Below the pieces are notes generated by a model that was not told where the DNA came from, did no database searches, and saw only the letters and a list, made by a program, of their open reading frames with translations. Shown here one piece after another: positions 21,645-33,292 of a DNA stretch of 64,000 nucleotides. Origin of the DNA: Poronia punctata (taxonomy: Eukaryota > Ascomycota > Sordariomycetes > Xylariales > Xylariaceae); NCBI GenBank assembly GCA_022579005.1, contig MU401534.1:94039-158038 (forward strand). Reading direction: 5' to 3'. Numbering within the stretch: the stretch's first letter is position 1; the number at the start of each line of letters is the position of its first letter. A program made the translations under genes and the position numbers.

Positions 21645-23861
21645 ATGGATCAACCATCTACCCTATCCACTACGCCGGCGCGTGGCCGATCCCCATCCGT
21701 GGGGCATCACCATCAGCAGCAGCAGCAGCAAATCCATATAAGAAATAGTACTTCGCCTTCGCCTCATCCCTATCAATCTCCAGATGCCTCTATCGGACTT
21801 GGTATCGGACTCGAGCCCTCTTCTACGGATTCCCAATTCTCACCCGACAGCTTCAACAGCTTCGACGCCAGTAATACTCAGTTCTTAAACACATCCCAGT
21901 CTCAAGGATATACCCATCTCGGAGGCGCCGATACGATACCCTTTGACCCGAACCAAGATTTTATACAATCACAGCCCGACTTTACGGAATTCAGTACCGG
22001 CGACTTTTCCTTGTTTCCGCCGCCTGTGCAAAACGACCAATACAATACGGCACAGTTCTTTAGCGGGGAGTCATCGGTTCCGAACCCGAATGACCTGTCA
22101 AACATGACGTCCCCCCAGACGCACCAGTCGCCCACCCCGCCTCACCTGTTGAAGCCGGCACACAGTTCCGCTCACCAGTCGCCGTCTTTTAACCAACATC
22201 AATTCTCTTCGCCCCCCGGCCGGCATTCCAGACATACTTCAACAGGGCATGCTTCATTGACGCCTGAAGATGCTCTGCTTCACGGGCATTTGGATTGGAC
22301 ACAGGCCCAGTTTCAAGGCCATAGACGGACGCCAAGTGAATACTCCGAAGTGTCATCTAATGCAGCATCGCCCAACTTAACAGGTCGTGATGGGTTTGAC
22401 CATTCCGACCACGGCCATTCACCGATGCAGCGGCCGCAGGATAATTTCTTCGATGGTGTCGCGGGGCTACATAACTTTAGCATATCGGATCCCAACCATC
22501 CTAGCCGTAGCCCATCACACAGTCCCCACATATCGCCGCGACTCCTCCCTCAAATGCCGGACACGGCTCAGTCCAACCAACACATGATGCTCGGCACGGG
22601 ATACCAACCCGGCCCTCCGGCTGGTTACACTATGCCGGAAGAATTCCCCTCGCTGGCACAACAGGGGCCTTCGATGGAACAACACGTCCCTCAGGGACTA
22701 GCACCACCTTCGATAAATATTGATTTCGCCCCTAACGCGAAACAAACTACATTCGAGCCTCTAAAGGCACCCTTGGACGAAAGCTCTTTGACCCCTCCTG
22801 ATAGAGGTAATAAGCCCCGCCACTTTACCCTTCTCCCGCGTCGCTTGCTAAATAAATATGTAGGACGGCCTAGATCTCGGCCCCGAGCCGCCACTGATTC
22901 GATGTATAGCGGTGGTGGGGGGAGCTCCCGGCCGCAGACGCCAGGGAGTTTATCGCCGCATCTCGGTGCTGATTTAGCAAATCGGAATCGTTCCGGATCC
23001 GAATCGTCTTCCCGGTCACTCTCTCCCTTAGCCCCCGGCGACAGATCCGGTAGTGCCAATGCGGCCTCGAGGCGGCGCGTCTCGATGTCGTCCGTACCGA
23101 ATAACGTAATTGCGCTCCGGCTAGCGGATCCCGACTACCAAGCCTCTCAGGAGAATGGGAATTCGAAGAGGGTTCAGAAGCATCCTGCGACATTCCAGTG
23201 TACTCTATGCCCTAAGAAATTCACCCGCGCCTATAATCTCCGTTCGCATCTCCGCACACATACGGATGAGAGACCATTCGTGTGCACAGTGTGTGGTAAA
23301 GCTTTTGCTCGACAACACGACCGAAAGCGCCATGAGGGATTGCATTCAGGCGAGAAGAAGTTCGTCTGCAAGGGTGAGCTGAAAGCTGGCGGCCAATGGG
23401 GCTGCTCTAGGCGATTCGCGCGTGCCGACGCTTTGGGCCGTCACTTCCGCTCTGAAGCCGGTCGTGTGTGCATTAAACCACTGCTGGACGAGGAGCTCAT
23501 GGAAAGACAACGGGCCTGGCAAGAGCAGAACATGATGGCGGCGCAGAACATGGCTCAACAACACCAGCAACAACAACAACAAGCCATGATGGATCCCAAC
23601 ATGTATTCGATGGAGGCTTCATATGGCCTCCCGGCTGCATTATTGGCACAGTATCCAGCTCTAGCGCAGATCAACTGGGCGCAAAATGACATGGGTAATA
23701 TGGAAGACGAACTTAGCGGGCGCTCAAGTTTTGACGCGTCGGACTATGACGATGGCGACGAAACGGGCTATGTCAGCGGACCAGGAACAGGGTACGGGGC
23801 AGGCGGAGGGGCGCAAAACTTTGGCGAGCTTGGATACACCAGCGATATAGGCGGACGCTAG
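21645..23861 (+). CDS. crz1: Calcineurin-responsive C2H2 transcription factor, Crz1/CrzA-like
   Basis: Nuclear C2H2 factor that in other ascomycetes is dephosphorylated by calcineurin and activates calcium and cell-wall stress genes. Single exon, 738 residues, starting at the first ATG (21645). The N-terminal half is Ser/Pro/Gln-rich with His/Gln runs (HHHQQQQQQ near residue 24). PSINID (residue ~355) fits a PxIxIT calcineurin-docking site. Two classical fingers begin at FQCTLC (~517) and FVCTVC (~545). A third, atypical finger ([19 protein letters not shown], ~572-608) with a long insert between its first Cys pair is a Crz1 hallmark. Ser-rich blocks before the fingers would supply phosphosites. 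The C-terminal part has a second Gln run and an acidic tail. Ortholog call is strong by finger arrangement. Confidence 0.9.
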   Translation: MDQPSTLSTTPARGRSPSVGHHHQQQQQQIHIRNSTSPSPHPYQSPDASIGLGIGLEPSSTDSQFSPDSFNSFDASNTQFLNTSQSQGYTHLGGADTIPFDPNQDFIQSQPDFTEFSTGDFSLFPPPVQNDQYNTAQFFSGESSVPNPNDLSNMTSPQTHQSPTPPHLLKPAHSSAHQSPSFNQHQFSSPPGRHSRHTSTGHASLTPEDALLHGHLDWTQAQFQGHRRTPSEYSEVSSNAASPNLTGRDGFDHSDHGHSPMQRPQDNFFDGVAGLHNFSISDPNHPSRSPSHSPHISPRLLPQMPDTAQSNQHMMLGTGYQPGPPAGYTMPEEFPSLAQQGPSMEQHVPQGLAPPSINIDFAPNAKQTTFEPLKAPLDESSLTPPDRGNKPRHFTLLPRRLLNKYVGRPRSRPRAATDSMYSGGGGSSRPQTPGSLSPHLGADLANRNRSGSESSSRSLSPLAPGDRSGSANAASRRRVSMSSVPNNVIALRLADPDYQASQENGNSKRVQKHPATFQCTLCPKKFTRAYNLRSHLRTHTDERPFVCTVCGKAFARQHDRKRHEGLHSGEKKFVCKGELKAGGQWGCSRRFARADALGRHFRSEAGRVCIKPLLDEELMERQRAWQEQNMMAAQNMAQQHQQQQQQAMMDPNMYSMEASYGLPAALLAQYPALAQINWAQNDMGNMEDELSGRSSFDASDYDDGDETGYVSGPGTGYGAGGGAQNFGELGYTSDIGGR

Positions 23862-25331
23862 ATTTATCGTTTGGTCTTCTCGAATCTCGTCTACGCCTTT
23901 TCCATTTCTGTTTGCCACGAACGAATTTTATAGCGTTAGAGCGTTTTACGGTTTCTCTTTTGTGTTACAGAGTATATGATTAGACGGGGAGGCTGATACC
24001 GATACCACATATGGAGTTGTATATGTTATCACAAATTCTGGCTTGCCACAATAGCGAGCGATGAGGATTTTCGTTTCTGTTTTTATCGGGGTAGATGGTT
24101 TGGGTCAATTCTTTCAATGCTCGGCGGGTAAACCTTTTCGTTCGGGTCATTAAGCACAAGTACAGGTCAGACATGGCGAGGTTACGATGATGATGATACT
24201 CTAGACATGTTTTCATTATCAAGTACTGGGACTGCGTTCTTCTCATGAGTCATCTGTGCGTGATAACGTTTCCACGTAAGTATACTGATATTTTGAAGGA
24301 TTGGGCTAATTATATAGAAGGCGGAAACGAGGCTGTCTAGAGAAGAGGTCCGTCGTTCATCTCATAGCGAGAGGAAAGGGGCAACAGTCAACTGCCCGTT
24401 TTACAACAGCGCATCATGCCTCGACGCGAATTAGATGTTAAGAGTATATTGAAATCACCTATAGGCACAATATTTGTTATGTTGGACTGGGGTAGGGTAG
24501 GCGCCAGCATCAATACGTACTCGTAGCATGTAAAACAATGTGACAATTTAGATAAAGGATGAATAAGCGGCCGGTGGTAAACGTCCGGCTTGATATTAAC
24601 CCGGCCAAGTCCGTCCTCCGGAGACATTCCTTCCCGACCCTCCCCCCACTTTGCTTAACATCTCCACACGCAGTTTTAACGAGTACTTACCTACTTTATA
24701 ATAGACAGCCTTGGTCTTTTGCGTCGCTTTTTGATGGTGTGATATATACCATATATGTGTTGCGGCGGTGATAGGCCGAAGGTATGTAATACAAGACATA
24801 CCTCTTGTTGTATTTTAACTGTTACGGTAGCATCTAGATAGTAAGGTCAATTAGTTGGCAAATCCGGGCTCCGGGACCCCCGCGCAAATACCAATCCCTC
24901 GGATGTACTTGTAAATTTATAAACCACCTACCTTACCTAGGACCTAGGTAGGCCCGCATAGCTCAAGAAAGGTGGGTATCTGTTTTATCTCCGGGCATTA
25001 AAACACCAACTCTGGTTGATTAGTAATTAATTACTGGGGATAATTCCAACATTCCTACGCCAACCCAAGGCTGCCTTGACAATGAAGGATTACAAACCAT
25101 ATGTTTTGTAGAAAACTTCAATTAGCCATAACATTCTTTTTTGCGGGGGTTGGATGGATGAATTGTTTTGGCGTAACCTAGGTAGGTACTTAGATAACTC
25201 GTCCCACTGGGAGAAGTATATATAGTTGGGGATAATTCCGGGCATCTTTTACTCAGGTTACATACCTACATTGAAGTGTATGTACCTAATCTATCCATCT
25301 TCCTTCCCAAACCTCGTATTCAATCAACAAA
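23862..25331. other. Intergenic, no gene supported
   Basis: Contains the 3' region of the Crz1-like gene and TACCTA/CCTAGG-rich blocks at 24925-24955 and 25179-25192. No gene recognised. Confidence 0.5.
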
Positions 25332-26652
25332 ATGTCGACCGCCAAAGCCCTCATCTTCGCCGGACCAGATAAAGCCGAGATAAGAGAAGTTCCCCATCCG
25401 GAAATCGGGCAGGGAGAACTCCTGGTCAAGACGCGCGCCGTGGCCATCAATCCTACCGATTGGAAGAGTCTCAGTAAAGCCGGGGAGAAGTGGTTCGGTA
25501 CCCGTCTCGGATGTGATTTAACCGGGGAAGTTGTCGAGGTTGGACCTGGTGTGACGAGGGATATCAAGAAGGGGGATAGGACTGCTGGTTTTGTGTTTGG
25601 GGCGTAAGGATTTCAATTTTTCTTTTTTCATTTCTTTCTGTTTCATTTATGTACACAATTTGCGATGGTATGCTAATGAGAGAGAGAGGTGGGGGGGAAA
25701 CAGGAGCACGACACGTCCTGATAATGGTGCTTTTGGAGAATATGTTCGTGTGAAGGAACATATACAGGCCAAAATCCCGGATCACGTCACGGATGAGGAG
25801 GCAGCTACGCTTGGGATTTCTGTTACTACGGTGGTATGTGTGTTCACCCCCCCCCCCCCCCTTTTTTTCTTTTCTTTTTTTTCTCTTTTTTTTTCTTTTT
25901 TTTCTTTTCTTTTTCAGTGTTCCTTCATTTCCCTTTCTTCCCCTTCCCGCGACTTTACTTACCTTACTTACCACTTTCTCATATATGTATAGGGCCAAGG
26001 TCTCTACAAAACCCTCCAACTCCCCCTGCCCAACAACCCCGCCAAGACGGCCTTCCCCATCCTCATCTACGGCGGTAGCACAGCAACAGGCATCTACGGC
26101 ATCAAATACGCCAAACTATCCGGCCTCACCGTGATAGCGACATCATCGCCGCACAATTTCGCGCTTTTGAAATCCATCGGCGCGGACCACGTTTTCGACT
26201 ATAGATCCGCCACGGCGGGCGCCGAGATCCGCGCCCTCACGGATAATAAGCTCGAGTACGCGTGGGATTGCACCGGGTACGGCGCGGCGGTCTGCGCTGC
26301 CGCGTTATCCGATCGGGGAAGGCCGAAATACGCGACTATCATCCCGGTGAAGGAGGAGGAGTTGCTGGATGTGAATCCGGTGGTTGATGGGCCGTATTTC
26401 ACGCTCGGGTATGATGCTATGGGTGAGCCGTTTGAGCGTATGGGGCAGGGGATGTGGACGCCGTCGAAGGAGGAAGTGGATTATGCGAGGATGTTTTGGG
26501 AATTGTCAGAGGAGTTGTTGGCTAGTGGGAAGTTGACGCCGTTGAAGCCAGAGGTTAATCGGTTGGGGAGTGGGCTGGAGGGTGTTATTAAGGGGTTGGA
26601 TGAGTTGAAGAATGGGAGGGTTAGTGGGAGTAAGTTGGTATATACTTTGTGA
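25332..26652 (+). CDS. Medium-chain reductase, zinc-independent enoyl-reductase-like oxidoreductase
   Basis: NADPH-dependent MDR-superfamily oxidoreductase of the fungal trans-enoyl-reductase/quinone-oxidoreductase type. Exons 25332-25603, 25704-25833 and 25993-26652 give 353 residues. The N-terminal GroES-like half has AINPTDWKSL and GCDLTGEVVEVGPGV. The Rossmann part has ILIYGGSTATGIYGIKYAKLSG and the SPHNFALLKSIGADHVFDY substrate/cofactor strand. The catalytic zinc ligands of true alcohol dehydrogenases are absent. Intron 2 contains a C13 run followed by a long CT-tract (25849-25916). Such proteins occur both in secondary-metabolite clusters and alone; no polyketide synthase is visible here, so its substrate is open. 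Confidence 0.88.
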
Positions 26653-26913
26653 TTATTATAAGTCAATTGCAGGTGTGCGCGGGTATGATAGATAGATAAG
26701 TCAAGAAATGATTGAATCGAATTTTTGAGAAAGTCTTATAAGGAGTGAGACGTCATACAGGTTTTTGTTTTTTTTTTGTCCTTCATTTGTATGTATACAT
26801 ACCGCCTTGAATAGTTACTATACCTACATGGATACCCCCTAGTTTAACTCCCATACTCCCCTTTCCCTTAACCCCATATCATATTTAATAACAACCCACC
26901 AATACCACTACCA

Positions 26914-27483
26914 CTACCACTGCCTCTGCCGATCCGACATATTCTGATGATTCCTCCCATCAGGTGGGCCATCAACCCTCTTCTTGGCATGCAACTGCCC
27001 GAAAGGCGGCTTATATTTATCCGGGTCCCTCATCTCCGGATGCAAGTATCTTGGTCCACCATGTTCATCTTCTTCCTCGGCTTTTTTCCTATTATGCGAT
27101 CTATTTGCCTGACCTGATAGTTGTTGCTTCTTGGGAGTAGCAGGCGGAGATGTTGTTGATGATGAGGGCGTCATCGTCGTCTCACTCTCAGATGAAACTG
27201 AAATTGCCGGCTCGGGTTTGGGAGATGGGATCATAAAGTAGGCTAATGCTGGTAGACCTACGGATGCGCCGATGAGGCTATTGTGTGTTAGCTTAGGTAT
27301 AAGTGTTTAAGATTAGAGGATAGAAGATACGCACAGGTTTCTGTTGTTGTTGTTGTTGATGTTACCACTACCGGGGAAATTTGGTCGCTCGGTGGCATAT
27401 GTTCGTTTCAAGGGCTGTGATACCCTTGGGACCGAGCGAGTGGTTGCTCGGAATAAATTGTTTGTGACGATGGGCGACGACAT
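26914..27483 (-). CDS. Small single-membrane-span protein with mitochondrial-type presequence
   Basis: Unidentified. Minus-strand exons 27483-27335 and 27277-26914 give 170 residues. The N-terminus (NNLFRATTRSVPRV, then KRTYATERPNF) is Arg/Ser/Thr-rich without acidic residues and ends in a typical RTYAT-like processing region, so matrix or inner-membrane targeting is likely. An Asn run (NNNNN) precedes a hydrophobic segment (LLIGASVGLPALAYFMI, ~50-66). The rest is hydrophilic, Ser/Thr/Pro-rich, then basic, ending RQRQW; HGGPRYLHPEMRDPDKYKPPFGQ is a compact stretch that looks conserved. No function assigned. Confidence 0.72.
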
Positions 27484-30400
27484 GACTGTTTTGACTCTGC
27501 TACTGTTGTAATAATATCGTGCCAAGTTTGGTTTGAGAGGAGGTTTGGTTTCGAGCAAGGTAGGTTAGGTATATGAAAGGACATGATGGTGGCGGACTTG
27601 ACGTAGTGATAGGTATGATGTTATTAGATGACCTCTGTATGACATCTCATATCTTGAGACGATCCATTGTTTGAACTCCATCTCATAAGCTAAGAAACTC
27701 TAAATCACAGGCCCTTTTACAACGCCCATAATAAGTGTATAAGCGGGACTCTGTGAGATCATTTCACGTCCTCTACCTTTACTGAGGATGTAACGATAGG
27801 ATGGGTCCATCAAGGATCGGACTCGCTTTGTTGCTAAGACTTATTATATTTGTGGGATGGCCGGATTGGACCCTTTCTTTGAGCCAACTCGATGACGAAG
27901 AGGGCGACTTGTGGAACTAGATGTCCAGGTCTTGGGTATGTAGCTACTTGAGGGAAAGCTCTTGAATATTAATTTTTGCGTCGGAGTTGATGAATGATTG
28001 AAATTGAAATTGAAATTGCCTATCCTCCATGTCGCGACTGTTATTCGGCATTCCTTCTCATTCCGACTTCACCTCTCATGAGTCTTGCGCACCTCAAATG
28101 AGTTGATAATACACCATTCTTCGACACACACAGCTAGGTTGAATAATATCTGATTATACAGTCATTGTCTCTTGTTGTCAAGTAACTATGCTTTAACAAG
28201 GCCTATCGTAAGACTTGGTAGGATTTAAGATAGCTCTTGCAAGCATTCATTTATCTTACTCTTTTGCTCTTTTACCCTTTCCATCTCCTCACAGCCACCT
28301 GTCTTGGAAAGCTAAGGGCTACCCTCAAACAGAGGAGGGAGAATGTAGCGAGGAGGACAAAGTGCCATTGCTAGTCAGCCTGACTTGCTAGATGGGCATC
28401 TATGTATTTAGAGTAGGACCTAGCCTAGCACGCCTGTATACCCCACGGGAGGTTCGGTGGGTGACTACTACGTAGTTACCCCCTGGCGTTAAATATAACA
28501 ACAACAACAACAACAGCCACCTGTCTTATTTCGCAGTACTGAAAAAAGAGACAAACTTACCTGAACCTGATTCCCATTGCATCCCCAAAAACCTTCAATT
28601 CAACACAATGTCCAATAGGTACATGCGGATGTTCCCTAGATCAGAGGCCAAGCACATACAACAATACTGACGAAACGCTTGAACATATCGACCCGCTTAC
28701 TCACAGATGAGATGATAGAGTATGAGGTGACCTAACCTGAAACCAGAAGCTCGGCCTTTATCCACACTGCAGCCTTGGTTTTGCAATGGGACAGACAACA
28801 ACAAAGTGTCCAGTCATGAAGGTATGTAGGTAGGTAGGTACTAAGTCTAAAGCGCCTTCCACGTGTCGCTCTTGGCATCGCTTAGTTTCATTCCAAGGCG
28901 AACAAAGCTCCTAAGGCTATGTACCTAGTAGGGAGGAAGTCCGTGTTATGTACCTCTGCAGCCGTTATTGTTGATTGGGCTCTTAGACTATGTAGGTACT
29001 TGGAAGTAGGAAGGTACGAGTAGGTACATGAGGTAGGTTGTGTTGATTCGGATACCTATGTCAAGTGAGGAGATAGGCTGCAAGTATAGAAGGTTAGGGA
29101 TTCAGTTTTCAAGCTGACCCTATCAATTCAATTTGTTATTTTGTAATCGGGCATTTCCCATCTGGCCCCGAAACAGCAAGGGGTTCTTGAGAACTTTGGT
29201 GGTATGTTTTCTTCCGAGACAGGTGATACGGTACTCAAGGTGTAGATTAGGTGAGTGTCTTGCCCATTTGGTCAGAGGTTACCCTCATTGGTAGTATTAT
29301 CTAATGCCTAAAACACCCCGCGCTGGATATCCTGCTGCTGGTTTGGCGGAAATATATGCTATGCTGTATTACTTGTCTGTCCGTGTTATTTTGCCAGCTC
29401 CCCTTGCAGTTCGGTTTATTTATTTTCAAGGAACCTCAATGATTCTATAGAAAGCTGATAAACAGTAGGTGGTTCGTAAGGCGGCCCCTCGTGATCTCCT
29501 TCCTATCTCTTGCTAGCACCCGTGATTTGGCAATTCCATAAGGAACCGTGAAATATTACTGGCCCACGTTTTTCTTATGCGTCAAATCTGATCAATATTT
29601 TTTTTGCGCAGAACCCGCCTTGCTTTCATATTCGATTCTTCAGCTTTGGGGCAGAGGCTGGAGCGAGGGGTGGCGGATACAGTTGAATATGAACTGCAAT
29701 CGCGTAACCTACTATGAATGTAGGTGGCCGGGCTAAAAGTATGTAACCTCTTCCCGACGTCGCTCACAGTGAGTGACACCACCCGCTTTCAATCAATGGG
29801 TTTCAGGTCCAATTGGTCGGGCACTAATCTAGGTAGGCGCCTATCTGCCGAAAATATTCATCTGATGGGATGAACCAAGATGACTAAGCAATGATATTAT
29901 AAACCTGAAGATATTGTAGATCGGCTATTGAGATGTTCATGTTGACCTGGTTGTTAAGCAGGCAGTTTCAGGCATATAAAGTCGAAGCGATATCGCATTC
30001 GGCTGCCTTATTACCTCCTACACCATTTGGTCAGGTTAGGTAGCAATAACAAAAGATTGGCAGGCACATGGGCACATGGCCTCGTGTAAAAAGGGGTCTT
30101 CTCTCTCCCCCCACACCTCAGATCCGGTCGAATCAGTCCGTCAATCAAGTCGCATCTTCCCCTCACTCCTTTCAGGGGCGATATTGGTACTTAAAGGAGC
30201 TCGTGACATTGAGGCGTTTCATGTCTTTATTACAGCCATTTAACCTTGCCCTGTCTCATTATCATCAAATTAAAGGATAGTTTTGCTGGATATCGGCAAC
30301 AACATCATGTATGGTGGACGTTGACCTAGCACATATGCTCTTACGATTACGTAAGTGGTTTAGAGGACTAGGGACGCACACATCGCTCGTTAGAACAGGT

Positions 30401-33292
30401 AGACTAGTACTCGCATGCAAGACGAACAAGATTCGGCCGCAACCAGCTCAGCTGTGTGGTAGGAATGGTCATTATAGGTATAGACAGGCGCGTGACCAGC
30501 TGGATTCGATTTAATACACATGTGCTCGACTCATCTATATGCACAGAATAAACAGGCACGGGCAAGTATGGGGGGTAACATCGACAATTGGAGGGCATGG
30601 GATCCCAAGCAATACGTGCGTAGCTATGGTCCCATTGCGGGCTCAACCCGCGGCTGGCGTAAACCGGTGCAAAGAAAAGAAAGAGACTACTGTACCTAGC
30701 AACCAGACTATATTTTTAAGAATGCCCTCTCGCGGAGGGGGAGGAACTAAAGATATGGGGTAAGGCAGCGAAGGAGTCATGTGCGGGCCGAACGGCGGCC
30801 ATTGACTGGACGCGTACCTTGCGAAGCCGGAACTACGGACATTCGGTTCATGCGTCAAATGCTGCTGCGAGTGTTTTTGCTTTTACACACAGAGACACGT
30901 ATGGGCGGCGAGGAAAGAAAGGAGTTGAGCCCAATGGAGCTCGATGGAAAGGAAAATCTTATGGGATTGGCAAGCCAATAACGACATGTTTTGACTTTGC
31001 GCCGTTTTCCGACTATTGCATGTATGTACGTGTAAATCTCACCCGCTTCGGCGCAGAACCTATCGTGTCCTGTTACCGAATAGGTAGTCAAAAAAGAAGC
31101 TGTACGTTTATTTTGGTAGGTTTATGTGGTGGGAACGTTGATGCGCGTAGAGGCGGTGAGGCCCTTTCGGGCGGAAGACGGTGGGCTCGCGCATGGAAGA
31201 TTTGCGTTGGGCTACTCCACCATTGGTCGCTGGCTGTTTACCTCCATACGTATGTGAGTAAGGGCTTCCTTTCTGGCTTCGGGAGCTGCTGGAGGCAGTA
31301 GGACAAGTGAGATGAGTCCATTCAGATGATGGTTCTTTAGATGATGTGCTTGGACATACCTTCCTCTCTATGGGGGTTCGATGGGGATACGTTAGCTGCC
31401 GTGGATATGGTATTGCGGGAAGACTAAAGCAAGTAAACACAAGGCATCATTTACCTCAGGTGCGAGATGACGGGTAGGTCAATGACTTACATACATACCT
31501 ACTCGTGACTAGACTAACCTAGGGTTTCTAACTACACGTACTCGGGTATGGCTGCTGTATCATGACATCTTGAATTGCTGTTGCTCACTATCGAGGGTGG
31601 ACTACAAGTACGGTACACGTATGTACGTGTAGAGAGCGGCCCACACAAGCTAGCTCGTTGGACAAGTGGGAAGTGGTTCGGTACGGTCCGACTCGTCCAT
31701 AACTGGCTTTAAACATACCTCCTCGCGTACATACATTGTACCTAACTGGGACTTACATGGAGTATGGTTGGAATATTTTGCTACTTTGACTCCAAGTCTC
31801 CTACAACTAATCGTGGTGTATTGCCAGTAGATATATCACTTCATCTTGAAGTAAGTGTTTAGATTCTCTACAAGTACACGTATATCTGGCCTGTTGTGAT
31901 GGCGACCCTATGAGGTAAAAGTGGGTAGCGCAAAAAGATGGGGAACATCCATTTTAAAGAGGCCTAAACAGTGAATATAAAAGCTGTCATAGATGAGTGA
32001 TCCGGGAGAAGCCAGGAAATATATAAACATATCACATACTTACATGGCAGCAGGTAGGTAGGCACTTACTTAACCTTGTGTATGATTACTGTGTTACTTC
32101 TGTGTAACAGTCTTGATGGATTGAATGTGGTCGACTCTGTGATAGGTACCCGTACATACCCACAGACACCATCCTCATAAGGTACATACATAATGTAGGT
32201 ATGTACGGGTATGTAGGCGCTCACGTAGGGCAGGAGGTTTATATATAAAAAGTAATTGTGTACAACCGTAAATCAAAGATAAAATCTCACTGATGCGAGT
32301 ATATAGACATCTACACCTAGGTTGGTCCTCTTCTCTTCCAGCTTTTTAACCAGTATTTGGAGGTAGAGACAACGTGATATGGTACATATTTCAAAGTACT
32401 TTTATAGTTCTCCACGTACTCGTAGTACCGTACCTAAAACCACCACCTGTATCTTGACTTCTTTAGTTCTAGGTGCCGGTATTTTCCCCTCCCTGTCACT
32501 ACCTGTCCCCTCCTTTTTCCCCCATTATAGATTTCTTGATGGGTCCCATCGGTACATTGCATCACGGTCGGGCCAATGGCTGTCCTAACCAGCCATCCAA
32601 CTTTAATCCAGCAAAACACCAATGCTGCTCCCATCAATGCCCGTCCCTCCCTGTCCAGATGACCCTTGCAGCTCTCAAGTCATATGCGAATTGTGCCAGT
32701 GGTCGTCCGGCACGCCTACATCAAATATACAGCCTACATAAGCCTAATACCTCCTGTCCTATCAGCCCTTCTTGCCTTGATCGTGCGTATTCCTAGAACC
32801 AAACAGAGCCGTCAAACAGACAACCCGACCTGCAGTAGATGCCGCATAATTGACAAGTCGGTGTAAAGGCCTTGTCGTTGCCTTGTTCAACTTTTGGTAA
32901 GCATTTTTGAACGCGCAGTTGACTCTGGCCTTGTCTCTCACCTTCTTGCATCGGCGCGACAAGAGAAAAAACATTGGGGGAAATAGGGAATAAACGTATT
33001 ATCTTACACCAACAAGTTCCCAACTGAGATAGTGGCCGTTGACACCTTGGCCCGCCGTCTTGGTCTCTAATCCTCCTTGTTGGCTGTTAAGCCTACTAAC
33101 ATCCACTACGAAATAACACCATAAACGAAGCTGGCTTGTCAGTTCGCCACTCGACATCATCGAATCAATCAGCCATCTCTGGCGCTACCATCCTCTCTAG
33201 ACTGTCCCTTGCGTTCTTCTTCGGAGGCGATACTGCGGCGTCCATGGTGTTCATGCTTACCGTCGACCGGTTGAGTTCCATATCTCAAAGAA
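27484..33292. other. 5.8-kb stretch without a convincing gene
   Basis: ORFs up to 160 codons (30819-31301) have no recognised domain, signal peptide or splice partner. The stretch contains an (AAC)n run near 28498-28514, GTAGGTAGGTAC blocks (28826-28840, 29000-29030), a 14-bp inverted repeat at 32147-32211 and the 5' region of the large repeat-protein gene. A noncoding transcript cannot be excluded. Confidence 0.45.
32147..32211. repeat. 14-bp perfect inverted repeat (hairpin candidate)
   Basis: TACCCGTACATACC at 32147-32160 is the exact reverse complement of GGTATGTACGGGTA at 32198-32211, with a 37-nt spacer. No gene is adjacent. The arms resemble the widespread TACCTA/GTACATACC intergenic motif, so chance pairing of that motif is possible. 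Confidence 0.6.

Noticed and set aside
30819..31301. 160-codon ORF in the gene-poor stretch
   Set aside because: Composition looks random and no conserved motif or signal peptide is visible.
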